Source: Chrysomallon squamiferum (Eukaryota > Mollusca > Gastropoda > Neomphalida > Peltospiridae). Taken from it: 15,000 nucleotides of DNA. The notes below the pieces were generated by a model. The model was not told the DNA's origin and ran no database searches. It saw nothing but the letters and a program-made list of their open reading frames with translations. Where the stretch lies: assembly GCA_012295275.1 (NCBI GenBank), contig CM022672.1, forward strand, positions 14,653,625 through 14,668,624, written 5' to 3'. The position numbers and the translations under genes are program-made. This document shows, piece by piece, positions 1-8,705 of this stretch (positions are counted from its first letter, which is position 1; each line of letters starts with the position of its first letter).

Positions 1-240
1 CTAGTAGTAGCAATATTAGTAATAATAGTAATGGTGGTGGTGGTAATTGGTTTTGGTAGTAGTAGTAATAGTGGCAGTAGTAGTAGTTAGTAGCAATAAT
101 AGTAGTAGTAGTAGTGGTAATTGAAGTAACAAGAAAAGTTATGCAGGGGTTATAATAGTAACTGATGTTGTTGTATTTGCTTTTAATAAGCTGTTGTCGT
201 AGTAGTTGTAGTTGCTATGACAACTCGTTCCTCTTTCGTA
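1..240. repeat. Degenerate trinucleotide (TAG/TAA/TGG) array
   Basis: Most of this stretch is imperfect three-base repetition on the plus strand (tagtag, aataat, ggtggt, gtagta units with frequent interruptions). It runs off the left edge of the window, so its true length is unknown. No gene is visible. Confidence 0.75.
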
Positions 241-609
241 TTCTAATGTCTAATTGCTAACAGATCAGCACAGTTCAAGGAATGACAAACGCTGCTTTTC
301 TCTGTCATGTAATCAAGAAACACCCAGTTGTTTAATACCAAGTAACGGTTCATACAGAAAGTATTGAGATCGTTAAACAACATTTATTTATTTTATTTTT
401 ACTTGTGTTCTGTGGTAGTTTGTTAAAAATAAAACTGTATTTACGTTTAGACCCATTCTGCAGCTGGCTTCAGAGGAAAATGCTTGATGATCCGGAACAA
501 ATGTTACAAAATGCTTTACTGAACTGTGAAATGCATACATAATGATGTGAAGAAAAGTCAAGATATAAAGTAGTAATAATAATAATATTATCAAAGAAAG
601 TATTCAGAT
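241..609. other. Unique non-coding stretch, no gene recognised
   Basis: This is moderately complex sequence between two triplet arrays. The longest open frame on the minus strand (about 388-594) is short, leucine-rich at its start and resembles no protein I recognise. I find no splice-site, RNA-gene or mobile-element pattern that I can support. Confidence 0.5.
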
Positions 610-860
610 TGTATTGCAGTAATAGTAGCAGCAGTTTTTGTTGTAGTTGGTGTTGTTGATGTTACTGTAGTAGTGGGAACAACGGTGGTAATAGTTGAAA
701 TTGTTGTCGTTGTTGTAATAGTTGTTATTATCGTTGTATATTTTAGCAGTTGTTGTCGTAGTTGTTAATTTTTTTATACTAGTAGTCGTGGTAAAAGCAA
801 AAAATTAATAATAATAATAGCAGTAGCGGTTTAGACGTTTTTGTGACGGAAGCAGTAGTA
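610..860. repeat. Second degenerate trinucleotide (TTG/TAG) array
   Basis: The plus strand shows continuing three-base periodicity (gtagtagcagcag, gttgttg, gtagtag) with many substitutions. It has the same style and strand polarity as the array at 1-240 and may be part of one decayed array broken by unique sequence. Confidence 0.65.
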
Positions 861-1260
861 GTTTGTGAATTGAAAAAAAATATATTATTTTTAAAGACGT
901 ACAAAAATAAATTAAATAAATATACATGTAAATATAAATAAATAAGTGTTTTCACTTCAAAAAAAAAAAAAAATAGAAGAAGAAAAGAAAATAATAATAA
1001 GAGATAAAGAAAAACAGAATAGAACAATTTTTTTTTTGTAATAATTAAAAATAAATAAATAAGTAAAATAAATCAACGAAACAGAACATCGTCATCATGT
1101 AGCATTTTGTCTGTGTTTTGGGGTCCTTGTACAGCAATAAGCCAGCCATGTTTGGCTTTTTGCCTTTTTCATCAAAGACTGTCTTTCCTTTTTTTTTCTT
1201 TTTTCTTTTTCTCTTTTTCATACACAGTTTAATATTCATAACATAATTTTTCATAGCTTT
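861..1260. repeat. AT-rich tract with A- and T-homopolymers
   Basis: The stretch consists of A-runs near 958-973, AAT/AAAT repeats, and pyrimidine-rich runs near 1185-1220. The open frames here are translations of homopolymers and are not credible genes. Confidence 0.6.
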
Positions 1261-1644
1261 TTATTGCCCCGCTACTTTATGAAAACCCTTTCAATAGCTT
1301 GACAGTTTTTTAAGACATCGCCACCCATAAAATGTGTCTTTTAAAGCGGGAATCGGCTTCGCTGGTATCTGTGAGGATCGTAAATAACGTACAAAAAGAA
1401 CTCGGGGAAAAAGATTCCTTTATCGGACACAATATAGAGTGATCATGCGTTTATCACGCAGAACGAGCGAGCTTTTTATGTGACGTGAAACCCAATGTGC
1501 CATTCATGCTACTTTCTATATCTTAATCTCGCGTTTTGTGTTGGAGGCACACATGCGCGCGGATATTCAGATTAATAAAGCCAGTGATAGTATCCATCGG
1601 GTTATTTTAACAGCACAGAATCAATGGTGATTCTAACTAAAAGT
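1261..1644. other. Unique block of higher GC, no gene recognised
   Basis: This block contrasts with its AT-rich surroundings and contains CG dinucleotides and a CRE-like tgacgtga near 1480. It is followed by an A-run of about 24 bases (1645-1668). Complex sequence ending near a poly(A) run could be a retroposed element, but I see no tRNA-like boxes or target-site duplication that I can defend. No significant open frame. Confidence 0.35.
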
Positions 1645-2600
1645 GAAAAAAAAAAAAAAAAAAAAAAATGTTTTGTACGACGGGGTCGAAGGTCAATATC
1701 TTGTCTGTGAAAGACCCAGTCCAGCGAAGCGAGGAGTTTTTTTTTTTTATGATTGATGTGTGGAAAAAAAAAGCGTCTTTAAAAATAAGATAAAATAAAA
1801 TAAAATAAAAAAAAAAAAAAAAAAAAAAGGCGGCTCTACCGTTTATAATGCATGCATAATTCACATCAAAATAGTTTGTCACTATACTGCAAGTGTTCGT
1901 TATTTCTAAAGAAGTGGAAATGTTTACACAGAGTTCCAAACGATCTCTCAACAAGCAACAGAAAAAAGATCTGAATCGAGAGATTTTTGTTTGTTTCCGT
2001 CGAAGATTTGTTTTTTTGGGGGGATGGTTACTAAACATTGTCAAAATAAAAAAAAGAATAATAATAATAATAAAATAAAATAAAAAAAGAAGTTAATAAT
2101 AACAATAATAATCGCTGCTAATAGTAATAAAACTAAGACACATTTATTAAAGATGAAATAAAATAAGTAATAAGTTAAAAAAAAAAAAAAAAAAAAAAAA
2201 AAGTGTAAAAGTTTAATAATGATTAATTCTAGGACTTCCCATGAACATAAAATTTTAATCAAAGCTAAATAATTCATTTTTCTTATTATAATCTTTGAAT
2301 AAGAGAATGTTTGACATTAAGAAATGTTTCTAGAATAGTAATAATTCTAGCTTCGAAAAAAAAAAAAATAATAATAATAATATGCATCAGTGTTTCAGTA
2401 TTAAAGTGTTTTATTCGACTGTACAATAAATGGTATAATTTAAAAGTATCTAAAAATAAAATAATAAAATAAATAAATAAATGCTCTATTTAATCATAAT
2501 AATAATAAAATAAATAAATAAACGGTCTAATTAATAATAATAATAATAATAAAATAATTTAATTAATTAATAAAAATGCATTATACTTAAAACTTTTCAT
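1645..2600. repeat. AT-rich region with poly(A) runs and AAT/AAAT/TAAA repeats
   Basis: Long A-runs occur near 1645-1668, 1810-1828 and 2178-2202, with AAT and AAAT repeats around 2059-2110, 2370-2390 and 2455-2570. A small unique island at about 1850-2040 includes an open frame from 1893 with no recognisable domain; I do not call it a gene. Confidence 0.6.
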
Positions 2601-2990
2601 TTTATTGTACATGCAAAACGAGTCATAGCGACTAACAAAGTCACAGAACAAAGTAATGGCTACTAAACATTGGACACAGACATTTTATCCGTAACAACAT
2701 CGTGAAGACGGTCACGACGTCTCATTGTCCAAACAGCCGCTGGTCAGCAGCTATAAAACAGCGGCGTAAATAAAAACGATCTATTAAATTTATCTGTTGA
2801 AGACGAAAGCCGTGTCATTTTGTAACACGAATTCTGATTGGCTCTTCTAACACCCGACTTTATATTTGTCGGTTTATCTATTTCACAGAATTGAGGTGAC
2901 GCTGAGATAAATTTTTCATAATCAGCTGCAACATTGTGGCATTAAAATAAAGAAAAAAAAAAATAGTGTAAAAGTAATACATCCTTGCTT
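2601..2990. other. Unique block with promoter-like elements, no gene
   Basis: The block contains tataaaa at 2752-2758 and an inverted CCAAT-type element (gattggct) near 2837. Spacing and orientation do not fit one core promoter and no credible reading frame follows on either strand. It is recorded as unique non-coding DNA; the TATA match may be chance in AT-rich sequence. Confidence 0.35.
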
Positions 2991-2992
2991 AT

Positions 2993-3040
2993 GCAGAAAT
3001 GTTCTTTAATCTTTTATTAAAGAGGGTTAAGCATTTCTGC
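2993..3040. repeat. Small imperfect hairpin
   Basis: Arms gcagaaatg (2993-3001) and catttctgc (3032-3040) are perfect complements. Nested inside, ctttaat (3004-3010) pairs with attaaag (3016-3022) across a five-base loop. An asymmetric internal loop (2 versus 9 bases) separates the two stems. Confidence 0.6.
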
Positions 3041-3350
3041 TACCACTACTCCAATACTGTAACTACAACTACTATTACTATTACCTCTACTACAACCACT
3101 ACTATTACTATATACCATTATTAGAATTAATATTACTAATAATAATAACAACGACAGGAACAACAACAACAATAATAATTATAATAATAATATTATAATA
3201 ATAATTAATTAATTAATTAATATGAAACAAACAGCAAATAATAACAATAATTAGCAATGATGATGAAGATGATGAAGAACAAGATTTTTAAAAACATATC
3301 ACTAGCATACGCATAAATAAATAAATTAATTAATTAATTAATTAATTAAG
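3041..3350. repeat. Degenerate ACT/AAC/AAT triplets and TTAA repeats
   Basis: The plus strand carries actact, acaacaac and aataat triplets to about 3200, then TTAA-type repeats near 3203-3222 and 3323-3350. The ACT triplets are the complement of the AGT triplets at 1-240 and 610-860, so the arrays are in opposite orientation. Confidence 0.65.
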
Positions 3351-4140
3351 AGACTAAGAACAAATAAATGTGAACAAAATAGAGGGAAAAACAGAAAGAA
3401 AAGAATACCGGAAAACCAAATCACCACCAATCCGCAAAAGAAAAAAGACCCCAAAAATATCAAAAGCGAATTAAACCATATAAATGTAGCCAATTACAAA
3501 TATAAATTTAAAAAAGAAACATTTCCTAAATAAATTTTTGTTAGCAGTAATGTATTTATGGACTCATTCTTTCTATGCTTTGGACTGCTCTTGATGGGTT
3601 TGACAAAAGTTTTGAACAACGCAACAAGGGAAATAACTCGTTCTGCTAGTAGACCAAGAGTTATTAGCTACTTGCCTTCATTGGCAACACATGAAAGTAC
3701 GAAATTGTTTAAGATTTATACAGAAAGTAGTTTATGTAAAGTAATTTCAGCTTAGAAATTTCAGAATTACGCTTTAATCAAAACAGCAATCTTCTGCTTA
3801 TATGAATACGATTTAGTGAAATAAATTCCAAAATCTGAAGATTTTTTAAAGTAAAATTGTGTTGATCTTAACAAAAAGTCTAATAAGATTGTGTATAATT
3901 TAGCTTGGTATCGCGTCATCAATTTTCTGGTACCTTTCAACTACTGGTAGTAAATTATTATGTAAAACTGCCAAACAGAACACAAACATATCGATTTTTG
4001 TCGAGTAAAAATATACCAGTTTATTTTACTGCTAAATTAAAGACACACTATACAAAAAAAAAATTAAAAAATTAAAAATTAAAAATCGTTTATAAGTACA
4101 AATAACAATAAAAAGACAGTAACAGGCTTATTAGAATAGT
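3351..4140. other. Intergenic sequence, no gene recognised
   Basis: This is AT-rich unique DNA between the repeats and the 3' end of the minus-strand gene. An open frame at 3558-3755 begins with a hydrophobic stretch but then shows no domain and overlaps a repeat-like motif, so I do not call it. Near 4055-4085 there are short aaaaatt repetitions. Confidence 0.5.
3627..3665. repeat. Inverted motif resembling dispersed molluscan repeats
   Basis: Sequence aagggaaataactc is followed by gagttatt, with perfect eight-base arms aataactc (3632-3639) and gagttatt (3658-3665). From general knowledge, AAGGGA(A/G)ATAACTC-like strings recur in mollusc genomes and transcripts. Assignment to that repeat class is an inference from motif resemblance. 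Confidence 0.35.
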
Positions 4141-4144
4141 GATA

Positions 4145-4145
<1 letters not shown>

Positions 4146-4195
<50 letters not shown>

Positions 4196-4292
4196 TGGAG
4201 AGTCTTAGCAACTACAAAATAACATAAAAGAGTAAAATATATTTTTAAAAAACAAAGAAAAAAAACAAAAACAATAACAGTAATAGCAGTAG

Positions 4293-4357
<65 letters not shown>

Positions 4358-4377
4358 TTAATAATAATAATAATAAT
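4146..4377. repeat. Two (AAT)n microsatellite arrays
   Basis: Uninterrupted AAT units run from about 4146 to 4194, and again from about 4297 to 4355 with a short continuation to 4377. They lie just beyond the polyadenylation signal of the minus-strand gene, so they are probably outside its transcript. Confidence 0.9.
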
Positions 4378-4392
4378 GAAAGAGTAAAATAT

Positions 4393-4398
4393 TTTATT
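4393..4398 (-). terminator. Polyadenylation signal AATAAA of the minus-strand ENPP gene
   Basis: The plus strand reads tttatt, which is AATAAA on the minus strand. It starts about 56 bases after the exon 4 stop codon (4456-4454), a normal spacing for a short 3' UTR. The region is AT-rich, so position rather than the hexamer alone supports it. Confidence 0.6.
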
Positions 4399-4453
4399 AC
4401 GGAATCATTACATTGTCGTAATTTACATTTTCATCTTCACAGACTAAACTGTT

Positions 4454-4735
4454 TCAGCCTACAATCCACGGTAAGCGGTCGGGGGGGTGCGTAATGACGT
4501 TGAACGGGACCAGAAAATCGATGACGCTATCTAAGCTGCCATTGGTTGGCCCTGGCGGTATTCCCAGCAGCTCACACATCAGAGGATATATATCGACGTT
4601 TTTGATTGGTCCAAATCGGACATTTTTCTTGAAGTTCGGACCACTCGCCAAGAAGATGGGTTTCATAGACATGAGTTCGTTGTCCCAGCCGTGCGTTCCT
4701 TTGTACGTCCTGGTGTGACTTAGTTGAGCTTTGTT
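4454..4735 (-). CDS. Exon 4 (terminal) of minus-strand ENPP-like gene
   Basis: The acceptor is ttacag. In the frame conserved with the paralogue it encodes the final metal-ligand motif THGWDN, then [30 protein letters not shown] and [17 protein letters not shown], ending IVG and TGA. The C-terminus lacks the hydrophobic stretch seen in the plus-strand gene. A run of seven G at 4481-4487 sits just before the divergence, but the other frames do not give a hydrophobic tail either. Confidence 0.88.
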   Translation of the reverse strand, partial: NKAQLSHTRTYKGTHGWDNELMSMKPIFLASGPNFKKNVRFGPIKNVDIYPLMCELLGIPPGPTNGSLDSVIDFLVPFNVITHPPDRLPWIVG

Positions 4736-5145
4736 CTGTAAATAAAATAAATTAAATTAAATTAAAATGATAAAATAAATCTCTTGAATGGACAGTAACT
4801 TCTACACTGGTTTTCCATTACCAACGCTGATTTGGTCTCAGACCGTCGAAAATTCTTATTCTTCTCTTAGCTACCGTAATCCACGTAACCCGTTTTTTAT
4901 TCATCAGTCCAAGTTTGTGGGTACAATTCGTAAAGCCATCCAACATAAGCTTGCATTCATCCATTAATCGATCTGCCAGTCCATTAAAATATCCATTCAT
5001 CATAGTTTTTTTTTTTTTCTTCTAATTTTGTTGTTTGTGGTTGTTTTTTGTTTTTTTTTTTTTTTTTTTTTTTTTTTGTTGTTGTTAAATATTGTTTACC
5101 TTTTACCTTTTTATCTCTGTGCATGCAGAAATATCCTTACTAATA

Positions 5146-5199
<54 letters not shown>

Positions 5200-5660
5200 A
5201 CACACACGCACACGCCCATATTCATATATACATATATAATTATTATATGTGTTGGTTGTGTGTGTGTGTGTGTGGCTTTTGGGGACGGACTTTTTTTATT
5301 TCGATAAATTACTTGTAATTTAAATATATATTGTTAACATTTACTTCTTTGGTTTTTTAATTGATAGTTTGGATCTAAAAAAAAAAAAGACCAACTTTGA
5401 AAATAGTTTTTATTTTTAAAACTAACATACAATTTGTTTTTATTTAAAACTTGTTTTGTTTTGATTCATAATTTTTACAGGCGAAAACGAAATCAACATG
5501 CATGACTGTACTGCTGTTGAGAAACAAAACAGTTAATTTCATTTATGTTTCATTTTATTTCGGACTGAAAGAAAAGAGAAATAGCTGGTTTTTGTCTTAA
5601 TAAATTGTCTTGCTTGGGTCGAATAGCGATGTCCTACGACAGTACACAGTTATATATATA

Positions 5661-5723
<63 letters not shown>

Positions 5724-7678
5724 GACAAAAACCAGTTATATAGAATAATAGTTTTTATTTATTTATTTAACTTACGGTAGATATAAGCCAGCCTTCGTCA
5801 GCCATAACAAAGACCGGCATGATTCGTCTGTTGTTTTTGTAGTGCAACCTGTCAGGAATGTCTCTCTTGTGATACACTGTTATGTGAGACACGTTCTTCA
5901 GTTTAGATTCACAACCGTGTCCGCCTGTCCGTCCACGGGAAGAATCTGGGCGTTCGGTCCATGCGATGGGACCATCTCGATTAGAGATCTGTCTACGTGA
6001 TCGTAAATGTCGATCACCTGAAACAGAGTGAAAATAAATGTTGAGAAAAACTCAGGTTAGTAGCTATTCTTGACAGCGTCGTGTTACTGACGCTGAGATG
6101 CATATTATCAGTTTATGTATTTTTCTTAATAATGACATTTATTATGTATTTTTCGTAATAATGACCTTTATTATGTATTTTTCTTTATAATGACATTTAT
6201 TATGTCTTTTTGTTTATAATGACATTTATTTTGTGCTGAAACTAGTGTTAACCTTTTTTTTTTTTTTTTTTTTTTGGAAATTGTAGTCTGGTAATGTAAT
6301 TTAAAAATCACATGAGGAGAAGAAGAAGAAGAAGAATCTCTGTCTTAAACAAACCTTATTTTTCACATCAGTGGCAAACATCCCATGATCACTGGTAACA
6401 ATAACATTCACTTTGTCCCTCAGTCCGTTCTCATCCAACCTCGTCATCAAGTACCCAAGTATTCCGTCCATCTCCTTCACTTTGCTTATTATTTCCGGCG
6501 AATCGGGCCCGTGCGCATGCCCGGTGTGGTCCGGTTCCGGGAAGTAAAGCGTAACAAAATTCAGATTATCGTTAACGAACCAGTCCATTACGTCGTCGAC
6601 TCGTTTCCGGAAAGGGGTGTGGTCCGAATATTTCAGCCATTTGTCCGGTCGTATTCCTCCGATTTCCGTTTCGCTGCCAGGCCAGTAGTAGGTTCCGGAC
6701 GTTAGACCGAATCGCTTCACGCGACACCAGATGGGTTCCGATTCGTTCCACCATTTTGTGTCCTTGACGCCCATGTGGAAGGTTTCGTTGAAAAGTGGGT
6801 CGTACATAGAGTTGTCGACAATTCCATGCGTCTCTTCGTACACTCCTAAATGTGTTTAAATGTCATTGTAATTTTTCTCGAACAAACAGTTTAAATCTGT
6901 TTTCTAAGTTTCCGTATGATTAATATAAGTTTCTTACAGTTATTTTTCTGTTTGTAATAAGATATAAACAAAATAAATAAATAAATAAATAAGTAAATAA
7001 ATAAATAAAATAAAATAAGAAATAAAATAACAAATTCTTCAGAATGTATGGAATCTGATAAATAAATGCTTTATTCACATGGTTTAAAAAAAAAATAGAA
7101 TAAAGAAAAAAGAAAGAAAGAAAGGAAAAATCGATCAAACAATAACAATACTGTATTTGCAATTGTACAGTTCTTTAATCATTGTAAAGTTACCGTATGC
7201 TCAGTCAGTTAGGAATATTTTATACATTATGTGTATATTTATGTATATGCAAAAGAAAAATATTGCTTTCCGTGCATCCTCAAGAGCTTGATATTTTGTT
7301 ATACTTTATTATCAGCAAACACTGGTGGCCAATAAAATAGCCTCAAAAAAGTATTAAAAAATGTATTTCTTCCCACCTGCAAAATTATGAATTTTATTAA
7401 TTTTAGAAAGAAATTTAAATACGATACGATACTGTACCTGTTACGATCGTGTAATGGTTTGGAAATGTTTTCGTCACAAACGAATTATTCACGTAATCCA
7501 CTTTAATTCCGTGTTTCAAAAACAAGTCGAAATTCGGCGTGTACGTCTTGTAAAGGTAATCCCAGCGAAACCCGTCCATAGAAACTAAAAGTAATTTATC
7601 TACATATCTGGGAACAGCTTGCTCCGATATTCCGCATAAACAGCCAAACAGACATAACAGAAATACTGACTTGAGCAT
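4454..7678 (-). CDS. ENPP4/5-like ectonucleotide pyrophosphatase/phosphodiesterase, frameshifted as assembled
   Basis: This is a four-exon gene on the minus strand: 7678-7438, 6845-6355, 6017-5776 and 4735-4454. ENPP enzymes hydrolyse phosphodiester or pyrophosphate bonds of extracellular nucleotides or lipids using two zinc ions. Residues 1-21 form a signal peptide. Visible catalytic features are D35 (VSMDGF), nucleophile T71 (TKTFPN), N92 (IVDNSMYDP), D186/H190 (EPDHTGH) and D233/H234 (TSDHGM); the final histidine lies in exon 4 (THGWDN). Exons 1, 2 and 4 are open and all junctions match the plus-strand paralogue. Exon 3 is 242 bases instead of 240: two extra bases cause an in-frame TGA at 5900-5898, ending the protein at 283 residues. 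The stop lies over 100 bases before the last junction, so nonsense-mediated decay is expected. Even without that break, exon 4 ends without a hydrophobic tail, unlike the paralogue. This is either a young pseudogene, a null allele or an assembly error. ENPP family membership is secure; substrate is unknown. Confidence 0.88.
5007..5077. repeat. Poly(T) tracts
   Basis: Two T-homopolymer runs (about 5007-5018 and 5052-5077), separated by GTT-rich sequence, lie in intron 3 of the minus-strand gene. On the transcribed strand they are A-runs. They could be the tail of a retroposed element or simple homopolymer expansion. Confidence 0.7.
5146..5216. repeat. (AC)n(AT)n(AC)n compound microsatellite
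   Basis: An AC run is followed by about 37 bases of alternating AT and then another AC-rich run. The alternating AT core is self-complementary. The repeat is intronic. Confidence 0.9.
5581..5739. mobile_element. Possible MITE-like unit: 23-bp inverted repeats around a (TTA)n array
   Basis: The left arm at 5581-5603 (core ctggtttttgtcttaataa) is complementary to the right arm at 5717-5739 with one mismatch in 23. Between them lie about 55 bases of unique sequence and a (TTA)n array of roughly 60 bases ending inside the right arm. Terminal inverted repeats without coding capacity suggest a small non-autonomous transposon. I see no clear target-site duplication, so the class is uncertain. Confidence 0.4.
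5776..6017 (-). CDS. Exon 3 of minus-strand ENPP-like gene, carrying a 2-base insertion
   Basis: The acceptor is tttcag and the first codons read [13 protein letters not shown]. The frame is open to VVNLN and then meets TGA. Downstream, in the shifted frame, the sequence again encodes the conserved segment ending in [13 protein letters not shown] before donor gtaagt. The length of 242 versus 240 in the paralogue pins the defect to this exon. Confidence 0.88.
5898..5905 (-). other. Frameshift site and premature TGA in exon 3
   Basis: On the minus strand the gene reads ctaaactg where the plus-strand paralogue reads ctactg, a net insertion of two A residues at about 5902-5905. The next in-frame codon after AAC is TGA (5900-5898). 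The flanking bases are otherwise identical between copies for tens of bases on both sides, so the alignment is unambiguous. Confidence 0.9.
6117..6232. repeat. Minisatellite: four 29-bp tandem units
   Basis: Four consecutive 29-base units begin gtatttttc or a close variant and contain ataatgac(a/c)tttatt. They start at 6117, 6146, 6175 and 6204, with a few substitutions between units. The array lies inside intron 2 of the minus-strand gene (6354-6018), about 100 bases from its 3' splice site. Confidence 0.9.
6355..6845 (-). CDS. Exon 2 of minus-strand ENPP-like gene
   Basis: The acceptor is tttag; joining restores a Gly codon and [16 protein letters not shown]. The exon carries [43 protein letters not shown] and VTSDHGM, all hallmark ENPP4/5 blocks. 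It ends at AAG followed by gtttgt, a weak donor. Its length of 491 bases equals that of the paralogue. Confidence 0.92.
6846..7437 (-). other. Intron 1 of minus-strand gene, 592 bases
   Basis: The intron runs from donor gtacag to acceptor tttag. It contains AAAT tetranucleotide repeats (about 6968-7030) and unique AT-rich DNA. No independent gene is seen in it. Confidence 0.8.
7438..7678 (-). CDS. Exon 1 of minus-strand ENPP-like gene
   Basis: The ATG at 7678-7676 has A at -3 and opens a signal peptide ([16 protein letters not shown]). Then come [17 protein letters not shown], containing metal ligand D35, and [12 protein letters not shown], containing the nucleophile T71. The exon ends after the first base of a codon at donor gtacag. 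At 241 bases it matches exon 1 of the plus-strand gene exactly in length. Confidence 0.92.
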
Positions 7679-8234
7679 TTTCAAATGAATGTTTTACTTC
7701 AATTTTTTTTTTTAATAATTTGGTTATTTTCTTTACATTCAGGACTAGAAGAGGTTAAAAGTACAAAATGGAAGCGTGGGTCATCCAGATAAGAAAGCTC
7801 GTAAACTAAAAAGAGCTGGATGTCAAAACAACATCTGTTTTAGGAGTGTGAACCATCACGTCAAAACTATTTCAAAGACCATCTGACCAGCTTTCATGAA
7901 AGGTATTAAAGAAACTGAAAGATATTGTCCAGAGACGTTTTAGTGGAGCGTTTGTCAAAGTGTTTTTAACTGTGACCAGCAACAAGAACTGCATTTTGCA
8001 CTGCGACTCGGAATGTCACTCGGAATGTCATTATGTAATAAATGAGACATTATCTACGTGAGCTTTCTTCCGTTATTCACTAGTAGCCCACTACAAAAGC
8101 ATATTTACGAATGAACCTATGCAATTCAATTATATATTTCTATTTCAGGGAAGAATATAGAATAAATTAAAAAAAACAAAAACATTTTGCATGAAATTCT
8201 AGTAAAAAAGTACAGTAAACTATATGTATTTATA

Positions 8235-8345
8235 GATAGACAGATATAGATACATACATACATGAATACAAACATACATACATATACACACAAACACACA
8301 CGTTCAAATATATAAATCAATAAATAAATATATATATATATCATT
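8235..8345. repeat. ATAC/AC/AT microsatellite block
   Basis: Runs of ataca(t), cacaca and atatat on the plus strand are interspersed with gata-type units. The block lies in the intergenic region just left of the foldback. Confidence 0.75.
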
Positions 8346-8382
8346 ATTCCGATAGAAACGATATCCACTGAATGAATTCGTT

Positions 8383-8495
8383 TATGGCTACGGTCACTGT
8401 TTGAAGCCTACCGACATCGTTGCGATGGAAGACGTAACTGACTGCAAAGACATCAGTTTTTGCCTCGTTTCAAAAACAGTCTAGTTACGGCCATA
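8383..8495. repeat. Foldback (interrupted inverted repeat), about 113 bases
   Basis: Outer arms tatggc (8383-8388) and gccata (8490-8495), and inner arms actgttt (8396-8402) and aaacagt (8474-8480), are perfect complements separated by 7 and 9 unpaired bases. The loop contains smaller stems, such as catcg/cgatg at 8414-8426. The unit is unique sequence placed exactly between two microsatellite blocks. Confidence 0.5.
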
Positions 8496-8499
8496 GCGT

Positions 8500-8615
8500 A
8501 CATACGTACACACATACATATATACATATAGATAGACATACAAACAGACAGATATAGATATAGACACACACCCACACACACACTCATACACATACATATT
8601 TATATATATACATGC

Positions 8616-8649
<34 letters not shown>

Positions 8650-8705
8650 ATGTATGTATGTATGTATGTATACACACGCAAAGTCATATACACATATATC
8701 TATGT
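8500..8705. repeat. ATAC/AC/AT/GTAT compound microsatellite
   Basis: Successive tracts of atacat, cacaca, atatat and then gtgtgt/gtatgtat run through this block. The polarity changes from AC-rich to GT-rich on the same strand, so the block as a whole is partly self-complementary. Confidence 0.8.

Larger units (their letters stand above)
4736..5775 (-). other. Intron 3 of minus-strand gene, repeat-rich, 1040 bases
   Basis: In plus-strand order it holds a unique block with a 61-codon open frame (4818-5003), a poly(T) zone (about 5007-5077), an AC/AT/AC compound microsatellite (about 5146-5216), unique AT-rich DNA, and an inverted-repeat unit around a TTA array (5581-5739). It is bounded by gtaagt and ttacag. 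Confidence 0.8.

Noticed and set aside
2752-2758. TATAAAA box as a promoter
   Set aside because: No plausible gene follows on either strand and TATA matches are common in such AT-rich DNA.
3558-3755. 65-codon plus-strand frame with a hydrophobic N-terminus
   Set aside because: No domain is seen, it crosses a repeat-like inverted motif, and an ORF this short is expected by chance.
6117-6232. CRISPR-like array from the 29-bp units
   Set aside because: The units are head-to-tail without spacers, and the sequence is eukaryotic intron.
6385-6754. Open frames on the plus strand and in a second minus frame across exon 2
   Set aside because: These are shadows of the conserved ENPP exon, which has unmistakable family motifs in its own frame.
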